From: CAZUZS01 sp964624795
Lineage (GTDB): Bacteria > Calditrichota > Calditrichia > RBG-13-44-9
Direction: 5' to 3'
DNA: 33,574 nt
Assembly (NCBI GenBank): GCA_964624795.1
Contig: CAZUZS010000060.1
Location: 1 to 33,574 of the forward strand
The translations under genes were made by a program, and so were the position numbers. Within the stretch, counting starts at the first letter, position 1. The number at the start of each line of letters is the position of its first letter. Shown here in pieces: positions 8,649 to 15,410 of this stretch. The notes under the pieces are model-generated. The model searched no databases and was not told the DNA's origin. It saw nothing but the letters and a program-made list of their open reading frames with translations.

Positions 8649-9683
8649 TTATGTCGTCCCAATTCCATTCTTGCTTGTTTTCTTGATGCGGTACATGGAA
8701 TTGTCTGCCAGCAGCAGAAGTTCTTTTTTGATTTTTGCATCTTCCGGATACATGGCAATACCGAAGCTGGCGGTCAATTTTACCGGCTCCTTCTCGGTTT
8801 GCAGATAGATTGAGGAGCGGATGGAATCCAGAATTTTCTTGAGGATGTCAACGGCCTGCATTTTGTTTCTGCCGGGCAGCAAAATTACGTATTCATCGCC
8901 ACCGTATTTTATGAGAATGTCATCGCCGTCCAAATTTGCGGAAATGGTTTGCCCGATCTCTTTCAGCACCTGGCTCCCGCACAAATGCCCATGCGAATCT
9001 ACCACCTGCTTGAAATTGTCGATGTCGACAAAAACCACCGCCAGCGGCTGGCCTTCCCGATCGACTTGCGCCATGATGTCGCCCAGGATCTGATGGAGAT
9101 AACGGGCATTGCGCAAGCCGGTGTATTCATCGGTGATGCTCAATTCCTCAATCTGTGCTGTATATTGTGAATTCTGGATGGCGATAGCGGCATAATCGGT
9201 GAGGATGGAAAGAATAGGCAGGTAGCGGGTCCGGTATGCATCGAGATTACTGACGTTGACGATCTCCAAAACGCCCAGTACCTTCCCATGGATTTTCAGT
9301 GGCAGGCAAATAATGGATCGGGTGGTAAAACCGGTTTTTTTATCAACCTCACGGTTGAAGCGGGCATCATTTTGGGCATCCGGGAGAACAAGAGGTTCGC
9401 CGGTTTGTGCCACCACCCCCGCAATTCCGGCGCCGACCCGGATGGGGATATCTTTAACTGCTTCCTTATCGATCCCGACCACTACCTCGAATCTCAGTTC
9501 TTGTGAGGCTTCGTCCACAAGCAGCAAAGACCAGTTCCGGGCCTGGATCAGGCTGCTTGCCTTAAACAGGATCAGCTCCAGAATTTCATTAAGATTCAGG
9601 GTTGAAGTGAGAAGCTTTCCGATCTCAACGCAGGCCAGGAGTGCGCCGCTTTGGAAATCGATATTAATATCGCTTTGCCTCAT
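8649..9683 (-). CDS. GAF-GGDEF diguanylate cyclase
   Basis: Cytosolic signalling protein, 344 residues, with a GAF sensor domain (about 25-170) followed by a GGDEF domain (about 180-340), expected to make cyclic di-GMP from two GTP. The active-site loop is YGGDEYVILLPG with GGDEY at 261-265, a tolerated variant of GGDEF/GGEEF; the substrate-binding segment FVDIDNFKQVVDSHGH (218-233) is intact. The product-inhibition I-site (RxxD nine residues before the loop) is altered: position 252 is Asp rather than Arg, although Asp255 remains. Feedback inhibition may thus be lost. An AAGGA motif lies about 11 bases upstream of the ATG. The ligand of the GAF domain is unknown. Confidence 0.93.
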   Translation of the reverse strand: MRQSDINIDFQSGALLACVEIGKLLTSTLNLNEILELILFKASSLIQARNWSLLLVDEASQELRFEVVVGIDKEAVKDIPIRVGAGIAGVVAQTGEPLVLPDAQNDARFNREVDKKTGFTTRSIICLPLKIHGKVLGVLEIVNVSNLDAYRTRYLPILSILTDYAAIAIQNSQYTAQIEELSITDEYTGLRNARYLHQILGDIMAQVDREGQPLAVVFVDIDNFKQVVDSHGHLCGSQVLKEIGQTISANLDGDDILIKYGGDEYVILLPGRNKMQAVDILKKILDSIRSSIYLQTEKEPVKLTASFGIAMYPEDAKIKKELLLLADNSMYRIKKTSKNGIGTT

Positions 9684-10102
9684 AATTAAACAATCCTTTG
9701 ATATTTTATTTAAGAAACATCGTTCATTAATAAAATAATTCAGCGAGCATAAATTAGCGAAGACAATGCCAAATATCCAGAATATATTTCGTCATAGGCA
9801 TTCAGTACCTTGAGATCATTCAACTTCAGGAAATTTGAGAAAGAGGATGATTGCGAATTGAATCCAGCAAAACGGAGATTCGTTTGATTGTTCCGCATTG
9901 CGATGATTTGATTTTGCACTGATCGCATAAACGACTTGATAATCCCAAATGTTATTATTATATTTCGCCAAGTAACGAAGTGATGAGTGAGATCGAGGGA
10001 TTTCGAAGGGCACGATGATGTGCCTGGACACGCAGAGCCTGCATGGCGGCGGGGGAATTGTCGGCAACTATGTCATCAAAAAAAATAGAGAAAGGAATTA
10101 AC
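9684..10102. other. Intergenic region, nothing recognised
   Basis: About 420 AT-rich bases between divergently transcribed genes for the diguanylate cyclase and ArsM. Both promoters should lie here. Short open frames exist on both strands but none has a ribosome site or a recognisable family. No ArsR-type operator could be identified by eye. Confidence 0.5.
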
Positions 10103-10897
10103 ATGCAAACAGATTTAAAGAAAATTGTAAAGGACAAATATGCTGCCATAGCGAGTCAGTCGGAGGCGAATGGCAATTGCGGTTGCTGCGGCGACCAGAG
10201 CACCCAGAGTTATACAATTCTGAGTGATGATTATGAGAATTTAGCAGGTTATGCACCTGAAGCCGATTTGCAATTAGGCTGCGGTGTGCCGACCGGATAT
10301 GCAGGGATCAATGCTGGCGACACAGTTGTGGATCTCGGTTCGGGCGCGGGCAACGATGTCTTTGTCAGCCGCGCACTCGTTGGGCCGGCTGGCCGGGTCA
10401 TCGGAATTGATATGACGGAGGAGATGATTCGGAAAGCGCGCGCCAATAATGACAAGCTTGGCTATGACAATGTTGAATTCCGCCTGGGTGATATCGAGGA
10501 TCTGCCGTTGGAAAACGATACCGCAGATGTGGTTATCAGCAACTGTGTACTCAATCTGGTGCCGGATAAAGAGAAAGCCTTCCGCGGGATCTACCGGGTC
10601 CTGAAACCGGGCGCTCATTTTTGCATCTCGGACATTGTTTTGCTGGGCGAGCTGCCGGAAAAATTGCGGGAATCAGCGGAAATGTATGCCGGATGTATCT
10701 CAGGCGCATTGCAGCAGGATGTCTACCTTGCTTTGATCAGAAAATCTGGTTTCCGGCGTGTGGAGATCAAGCAGAGCAAACCTGTCGTGCTGCCGGATGA
10801 GCTTCTCCGGAGCTATCTGTCGGAAGATGAGATCGTGGAATTTCGAAGAAAAAGGCATGGAGTCTTCAGCATTACACTTGTCGCAATAAAAGAATAA
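10103..10897 (+). CDS. arsM: Arsenite S-adenosylmethionine methyltransferase ArsM
   Basis: SAM-dependent methyltransferase of 264 residues that methylates As(III) for detoxification. SAM motif I is DLGSGAGND (77-85), followed by VIGIDMTEEMI. The arsenite-binding cysteines typical of ArsM are visible: Cys60 (LGCGVP), Cys148 (SNCVLNL) and Cys198 (AGCISGA), and there is an N-terminal NCGCCG cluster (Cys26, 28, 29). The frame is open from 10043, but the ATG at 10103 follows AAAGGA with good spacing and fits the family N terminus. No arsR or arsB neighbours are present, so it is a stand-alone resistance gene here. Confidence 0.94.
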   Translation: MQTDLKKIVKDKYAAIASQSEANGNCGCCGDQSTQSYTILSDDYENLAGYAPEADLQLGCGVPTGYAGINAGDTVVDLGSGAGNDVFVSRALVGPAGRVIGIDMTEEMIRKARANNDKLGYDNVEFRLGDIEDLPLENDTADVVISNCVLNLVPDKEKAFRGIYRVLKPGAHFCISDIVLLGELPEKLRESAEMYAGCISGALQQDVYLALIRKSGFRRVEIKQSKPVVLPDELLRSYLSEDEIVEFRRKRHGVFSITLVAIKE

Positions 10898-11030
10898 TTT
10901 AGATAATTGTGCATTGACAAAATCGGCAGGAGCTAATTGGTTCTGCAATTAATTTACCGCGAGATAAAACTCCGTCTCTGCCGAACCTTTAGTTGGTAAT
11001 AGAGAGTCTAATCTCCGGGATTGACATAAT

Positions 11031-11462
11031 TCAGATTTTGTCTGAATAAAGTGCCCTGAACTCACCCGGCACCACAACGGTTGTGCGGTTCCGGTAATCG
11101 TAAAACGCAATTCGGGTTTTGGCACGTGCCACTTCCTTGCCGTCTGCTTTCCGGGAAATCTTGTAGATGAGATCGCAGGCCCGTTTGCCAAAATCGTCAA
11201 CAGTGATTTCGATCTTCAGCACGTCGCCGTGGAAAGCCTCCGATTTATAAACGATCACGCAGTCGGCCATAATAATGCCAAAACCACCAACATCCTTTTC
11301 GGAAAATCCATGGTGCATCAGAAATTGGATCCGGGATTCGTGGATGATGGAAAGCAGGGAGTCATTGCCCAGGTGTCCACCGTAGTTCACATCCGTAATG
11401 CGGACAGCGATTTCGGTAGAAAAGATAAATTGTTCCGGCAAAGTAATAACAGCACGCGGCAT
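11031..11462 (-). CDS. 4HBT/YbgC-type acyl-CoA thioesterase
   Basis: Hotdog-fold thioesterase of 143 residues. The signature RITDVNYGGHLGND (21-34) matches the 4-hydroxybenzoyl-CoA thioesterase/FatA-like group, where Asp or Asn near this loop is catalytic, followed by the long central helix LLSIIHESRIQFLMHHG. Strands DVLKIEITVDDFGKRACDLIYKI complete the fold. It is convergent with arsM. The ribosome site is weak (GAGAA). Probable role is hydrolysis of acyl-CoA thioesters in the cytosol; the exact substrate is not readable from sequence. Related in fold, but not closely in sequence, to the thioesterase at 1880. Confidence 0.88.
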   Translation of the reverse strand: MPRAVITLPEQFIFSTEIAVRITDVNYGGHLGNDSLLSIIHESRIQFLMHHGFSEKDVGGFGIIMADCVIVYKSEAFHGDVLKIEITVDDFGKRACDLIYKISRKADGKEVARAKTRIAFYDYRNRTTVVVPGEFRALYSDKI

Positions 11463-11607
11463 TGAAGTTCTCGCTTTTAGTTTTGCTCCGAACTAATTTA
11501 GTGGCGTACGGCATCCAATGGAAAAGAAACTTTTTCAAAATCAGGCGCGCAATCGCTGCGCAATACCGAACAGGCTGCTTGAAATCAGCTTAACCTGCCA
11601 ATCCAAC

Positions 11608-12090
11608 TTACGCCGCTTTGGGCAGGTTACCGGGCGTTATCGGCCGCGTGGGTTCGTCCGGATCTTCGGGATCATCTGTCGGGAGCGGCGGTAAATGCCA
11701 CGCCAGCCTTGCCTGGTCGCAACGCTCATTTGTTATGCCATTTTTCCCTGAAAATTCGAAATCCCGGCAAATCGTGGAACGTTTATCATAGATTGAGCAG
11801 AGCACAATTATGCCGATTTCACCCTGCAAAGCGATGCAGCGCGGCGGATTGGCCTGAGTGCCTTTCATAACCCGGCGAAATCCGTTGAACGGCTCGGTCA
11901 GCTCCGCCGGGACAGTACCACCGGGAACATCATCGGCTTCGGCCCAATAAAATGAGGCCCGGTAAAAGGCGCAGCACGCGCCGCAAGTAAGACAGGGATT
12001 CATATCATTAATTGAAGGTGCTGGTGAATGCTGAGTATCAGACTCTGCACCTTCGGCGATAGGGAAATTAAGTGTAGTGAGTTTTGTCAT
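11608..12090 (-). CDS. YkgJ family cysteine-cluster protein
   Basis: Zinc- or iron-chelating cysteine-cluster protein (YkgJ/CxxCxxCC family). The core matches E. coli YkgJ: NPCLTCGACCAFYRASFYWAE near residues 31-51, then PRCIALQGEIGIIVLCSIYD, RSTICRDFE and ERCDQARLAWHLPPLP. The ~30 residues before this core are extra, and an internal ATG at 12003 would give the shorter form typical of the family. Neither start has a good ribosome site, so the true N terminus is uncertain. The tail is acidic and proline-rich. Function of the family is not established; metal binding is inferred from the eight-Cys pattern. Confidence 0.85.
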   Translation of the reverse strand: MTKLTTLNFPIAEGAESDTQHSPAPSINDMNPCLTCGACCAFYRASFYWAEADDVPGGTVPAELTEPFNGFRRVMKGTQANPPRCIALQGEIGIIVLCSIYDKRSTICRDFEFSGKNGITNERCDQARLAWHLPPLPTDDPEDPDEPTRPITPGNLPKAA

Positions 12091-12255
12091 TCAATCATTC
12101 TACCAGTTGGTCTATCCTGAACAAAATTTTAATTCATAAACCATCTGCCCGAATTTACCGCATGAGGCGATCCGGGGTTGAAAAAACGGCAGAATTTAAT
12201 ATTACCGAAAATCCGGGGCAACATATTTTAACGGCATTTTATCACCCACAAATTC

Positions 12256-12687
12256 TTACTTTATTTTCTTGTAAAGGACCGCATCGAGGCTAAACCTGCC
12301 TGGGCCCGCCAGCAGGAAGAAGAGAACGATAACACCATAAAGCACGGCCAATTCCTGCTGTGCGAATGGCTGGCCGGCATTACGAACGAATGCGGCAACA
12401 TACATCGTGACCAATATTAAAAATGCGGCAGGGCGGGTCAAAAAACCGACTACCAGCAGCAAGCCGCCGATAAATTCGGAAGAAGCCGCTGCCCACGCAA
12501 AAAATGAGGGGAATGGAAAGCCGAGGTTGCCCGTCATTTGAATGAATCTTTCAGACGGTGGGAATTTCATGATTCCGTGCTGGAGTGCCAGAGCAATTCC
12601 GGAAAAAACGCGGAGAAAGGCCAGTCCTAAGTTGGTGAGAGCGGAGTTAGAAATGTCTCCGCTTAAAATTTTCTTTATAATTTGCAT
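12256..12687 (-). CDS. DoxX family membrane protein
   Basis: Integral membrane protein of 143 residues with four predicted helices (about 17-37, 62-85, 87-107 and 115-131). DoxX features are present: LGLAFLRVFSGIALALQHGIMKF in the first segment, a conserved EFIGGLLLVVGFLTRPAAFLI block in the middle and a short C-terminal tail. DoxX-like proteins are linked to quinone-dependent redox or oxidative-stress roles, but function is poorly defined. The ribosome site is weak. It runs in the same direction as the YkgJ gene and away from the TRAP operon. Confidence 0.88.
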   Translation of the reverse strand: MQIIKKILSGDISNSALTNLGLAFLRVFSGIALALQHGIMKFPPSERFIQMTGNLGFPFPSFFAWAAASSEFIGGLLLVVGFLTRPAAFLILVTMYVAAFVRNAGQPFAQQELAVLYGVIVLFFLLAGPGRFSLDAVLYKKIK

Positions 12688-12871
12688 CGCTCATTCTGCT
12701 TTCTTCAAATATGAAATAAATAATCTGCTATCTGTCAGACGATCCAAGGGTGATAAACTCACACCTGATAGCCTGGATATGCCTGAACAATAAAAAATGT
12801 TGAAATGTTCCTTCAATCTAATTGAAGTTGAAATGCGCAGGAAAATTTTTTCTTGTGAAATAAATTTTTGA

Positions 12872-12899
12872 TTGACAAAATAAAGTTTGTTTTATAACT
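12872..12899 (+). promoter_or_regulatory. Predicted sigma70-like promoter of the dctP-uxuB-tkt-gnd operon
   Basis: TTGACA at 12872-12877 and ATAACT at 12894-12899, with a 16-base spacer (reading TATAAC at 12893 gives 15). The -10 overlaps the palindromic operator. The layout matches the promoter at 26547. Confidence 0.65.
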
Positions 12900-12912
12900 T
12901 GGTATACCAAGT
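12897..12912. promoter_or_regulatory. Palindromic operator, probable GntR-family site
   Basis: ACTTGGTATACCAAGT is a perfect 16-base palindrome. Its core resembles GntR-family operators, and a near copy (14 of 16 bases identical) overlaps the -10 of the GntR-LacI regulator gene at 26573-26588. Position on the -10 predicts repression. Confidence 0.75.
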
Positions 12913-13028
12913 ATGTCATATTGGTGATGGAGATAATTAGAACTATTATTTAAAAGTACCATGTCATCATTATATTAGAGAATCAAAGAATCCGTTTTTA
13001 GTATCTTAACTTAAGCGGTTGTCTTATC

Positions 13029-14024
13029 ATGATAAAAAATTCTTACCTCCGCCGCAAACTCCTAATTTTGCTGATATTTTCGGCGGCTTTGATCTGGAGT
13101 TGCGGCGGCCAGAAGCGGGTGACGGTTATCAAACTCGCTCACGGCCTGGATCCGACTCACCCGGCACACAAAGCCATGGAATTTATGGCGCGCCCGCTAG
13201 CGGAGAAATCCAACGGCACCATGAAGGTAGAGATTTATCCCAGCCAGCAATTGGGCACCGAGGGTGAGTGCCTGGAACTGTTGCGGATCGGAGGCCTGGG
13301 AATGACAAAGGTCTTGAGCAGCGTTCTGGAAGGATTTGTGCCGGATTTCAATGCATTCAGCCTGCCGTATATCTTCAAGGATGAGGCGCATCGTTTTAAG
13401 GTGCTTGAAAGCCCGCTTGGTAAGGAGCTGCTTCTCAAATGCCAGAAATATTGGATGCGGGGTCTCTGCTATTACGATGCAGGCAGTCGCAGCTTCTACA
13501 CCAAAAACGTGCCTATTCTCAAGCCGTCAGATCTGGACGCGTTGAAAATTCGAATCCAGGAAGGCCCCGCTTCTATAAAAATGGTGCAGGCGCTGGGAGG
13601 CTCAGCAACGCCAATTGCCTGGGGCGAGCAATACAGCGCCCTCCAACAGGGAATAGTGGATGGCGCCGAAAATAACCCGCCCAGTTTTTATCTCTCCCAT
13701 CATTACGAAGTTTGCAAGTATTACTCGCTCGATGAACATACCGCCGTTCCGGATGTCCTGGTCATCAGCACCGAAGTATGGAACGATCTGACTCCCGATC
13801 AGCAGCGCATCTTGCAGGAAGCGGTTGATGAATCGGTTGTTGAGCAAAAGAAATTGTGGAAGGAAGCCACCACCAAAGCGCTGGAGGCGATTCAGGAGGC
13901 GGGGGTGGAAGTTTTTTATCCCGACAAAGAGCCTTTTCGCCGGAAGGTGGCAGGCTTATACGAAGCGTATAAAGATCAGCCTGAGATATATAGAGTGATT
14001 CAGGAAATAAAGGCGGTGCAATGA
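13029..14024 (+). CDS. dctP: TRAP transporter substrate-binding lipoprotein DctP, probably for uronates
   Basis: Extracytoplasmic solute receptor of a tripartite ATP-independent periplasmic transporter, 331 residues. An N-terminal signal with lipobox IWSC (Cys25) implies a lipid-anchored protein. DctP-family blocks are present: KLAHGLDPTHPAHKAMEFMA, VEIYPSQQLGTEGE, LDALKIRIQEGP containing the carboxylate-binding Arg, and YSALQQGIVDGAENNP. Operon context with uxuB, and the shared operator with the uronate regulator, suggest a hexuronate ligand (inference). No Shine-Dalgarno is visible before the ATG. Its stop overlaps the next gene by 4 bases (ATGA). Confidence 0.92.
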   Translation: MIKNSYLRRKLLILLIFSAALIWSCGGQKRVTVIKLAHGLDPTHPAHKAMEFMARPLAEKSNGTMKVEIYPSQQLGTEGECLELLRIGGLGMTKVLSSVLEGFVPDFNAFSLPYIFKDEAHRFKVLESPLGKELLLKCQKYWMRGLCYYDAGSRSFYTKNVPILKPSDLDALKIRIQEGPASIKMVQALGGSATPIAWGEQYSALQQGIVDGAENNPPSFYLSHHYEVCKYYSLDEHTAVPDVLVISTEVWNDLTPDQQRILQEAVDESVVEQKKLWKEATTKALEAIQEAGVEVFYPDKEPFRRKVAGLYEAYKDQPEIYRVIQEIKAVQ

Positions 14025-14452
14025 TCATGAGAAAAGTCGGGTTTGCAGTGGATAAAGTATTGGAGTGGGCGCTGATTGTGCTGATGGGAGCAAATGTTCT
14101 GAATGTGCTGTGGCAGGTGTTCAGCCGCTCTATTCTGCGAAATCCCAGCTCATATACAGAGGAGCTCACACGGCATCTGCTTATCTGGGTGGGACTGTTG
14201 GGGGCCAGCTATGCGGTTAGCAAAAAGTTGCACCTGGCGATCGATTATTTTTCAGCGAAGATTCGCCCTGCGGCAAAAAAGTACGTCGATCTGTTTATTG
14301 AAATCTGCATTTTTCTGTTTGCCTTTTTTGTGATGGTGATCGGCGGAGTTCGCCTGGTTGTCATTACCCTCGCCCTGGATCAGATCTCCGCCGCATTGCA
14401 GATTCACCTGGGGTATGTTTACCTGGTGCTGTCGACCCTGTTCGGCTATTAA
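14021..14452 (+). CDS. dctQ: TRAP transporter small permease DctQ, C-terminally shortened
   Basis: Four-helix small membrane subunit of a TRAP transporter; start overlaps dctP by 4 bases. Three helices are clear (about 13-35, 49-68, 88-112) plus the conserved EELTRHLLIWVGLLGASYAV. The fourth helix begins as GYVYLVLSTLFGY and is cut by a stop at 14450-14452. At 143 residues it is some 20-30 short of typical DctQ, and the expected DctM large permease gene, normally directly next, is absent; only 80 bases separate this stop from uxuB. It looks like a deletion that removed the DctQ tail and all of DctM. Whether the remaining protein works is doubtful. Confidence 0.85.
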   Translation: MIMRKVGFAVDKVLEWALIVLMGANVLNVLWQVFSRSILRNPSSYTEELTRHLLIWVGLLGASYAVSKKLHLAIDYFSAKIRPAAKKYVDLFIEICIFLFAFFVMVIGGVRLVVITLALDQISAALQIHLGYVYLVLSTLFGY

Positions 14453-14483
14453 AAGTGGTTGGCGCTTAAAATAGCGTGCGTTC

Positions 14484-14506
14484 GTAAAAATGGCGTTTTT
14501 ACCGCC
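14484..14506 (+). other. Overlapping hairpins in the dctQ-uxuB junction
   Basis: GTAAAAA (14484-14490) pairs with TTTTTAC (14496-14502), and GGCG (14492-14495) can pair alternatively with CGCC (14503-14506). The element sits just where the DctM gene should be. It could be an intercistronic processing site or a deletion scar. Confidence 0.35.
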
Positions 14507-14532
14507 AGTAAGGAAAGAAGGAAGGAATTTGA

Positions 14533-15366
14533 ATGAATTTAACGGAAATTAACAAGGTGTATGATTTTAGCGGGAAAACCTATGTAATTACCGGCGGCGC
14601 CGGGGTGCTGGGCGGAGAAATCGCCTGCGCGCTGGTTGGGTGCAGTGCCAATGTCGTCATCATGGACAAGGACCCGGCCTTGGCGGAAGAGATTGTTAAA
14701 CGAATAGATACACGTTGCGGAAGGCTTGTGGTGGTTTATGGGGATGTTCTCAAACCTGACACACTTAAACAGGCGGCAGACGAGACAATAAATGTATTTG
14801 GGAAAATCGACGGCCTGATAAATAGCGCCGGCGGCAATCACCCGGACGCGACCACCTCCGCGGATCGCTCCTTTTTCGATTTGCCGGTGGAAGCCATGAA
14901 GTTTGTCAGCGATCTGAACCTGTTGGGAACAATCTTGCCCAGCCAGATTTTCGGGAAATACATGAGCGTATCGGGCAACGGCGTGATCCTGAATATCTCA
15001 TCGATGAATGCATTCAGGCCGCTTACAAAAATCCCGGCGTATTCCGCTGCCAAAGCTGCCATAAGCAATTTTACGCAGTGGCTGGCGGTTCACCTGGCGC
15101 AGGAATATTCGCCGGATATCCGGGTTAATGCCATTGCACCCGGTTTCTTTCTCACCAAACAGAACCGGTTCCTGCTTTTGGATAAGGAAACCGAGGAATA
15201 TACGGACCGGGCAAAAACAATCCTGAGTCACACCCCCATGAACCGCTTTGGCAAACCGGAAGACCTGCTCGGCGCGGTGCTTTGGCTGCTTTCCCCGCTC
15301 TCCGCTTTTGTCACTGGAATTGTGCTGCCAATCGACGGCGGATTCTCCGCTTTTAGCGGTGTTTAA
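14533..15366 (+). CDS. uxuB: D-mannonate oxidoreductase / fructuronate reductase, SDR type
   Basis: Short-chain dehydrogenase of 277 residues, the family form found in Bacillus subtilis (YjmF/UxuB) rather than the long-chain E. coli UxuB. It reduces D-fructuronate to D-mannonate with NAD(P)H. The cofactor motif is TGGAGVLG (20-27), with NSAGG at 97-101, Ser156/157 in NISSMNAFRP, and the catalytic Tyr170-x3-Lys174 (YSAAK). The segments SQIFGKYM, FTQWLAVHLAQE, APGFFLTKQNR and the C-terminal DGGFSAFSGV are diagnostic of this subgroup as I recall it. The ribosome site is strong (GGAAGGA). It begins a tight run uxuB-tkt-gnd-larA-pfp. No uxuA (mannonate dehydratase) follows, which is unusual. Confidence 0.92.
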   Translation: MNLTEINKVYDFSGKTYVITGGAGVLGGEIACALVGCSANVVIMDKDPALAEEIVKRIDTRCGRLVVVYGDVLKPDTLKQAADETINVFGKIDGLINSAGGNHPDATTSADRSFFDLPVEAMKFVSDLNLLGTILPSQIFGKYMSVSGNGVILNISSMNAFRPLTKIPAYSAAKAAISNFTQWLAVHLAQEYSPDIRVNAIAPGFFLTKQNRFLLLDKETEEYTDRAKTILSHTPMNRFGKPEDLLGAVLWLLSPLSAFVTGIVLPIDGGFSAFSGV

Positions 15367-15410
15367 TTCCCGATAAATCGAACGAAACCGAAAAAGGAAA
15401 TTCTGATACG

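Larger units (their letters stand above)
12688..13028. other. Divergent intergenic region carrying the TRAP/uxuB operon promoter
   Basis: About 340 AT-rich bases. The only recognisable elements are the promoter at 12872-12899 and the operator palindrome at 12897-12912. The remaining 116 bases up to dctP would form a 5' leader; no coding sequence was seen. Confidence 0.6.

Noticed and set aside
9740..9928. A 62-codon reverse-strand frame between the cyclase gene and arsM
   Set aside because: AT-rich, no ribosome site, no recognisable family.
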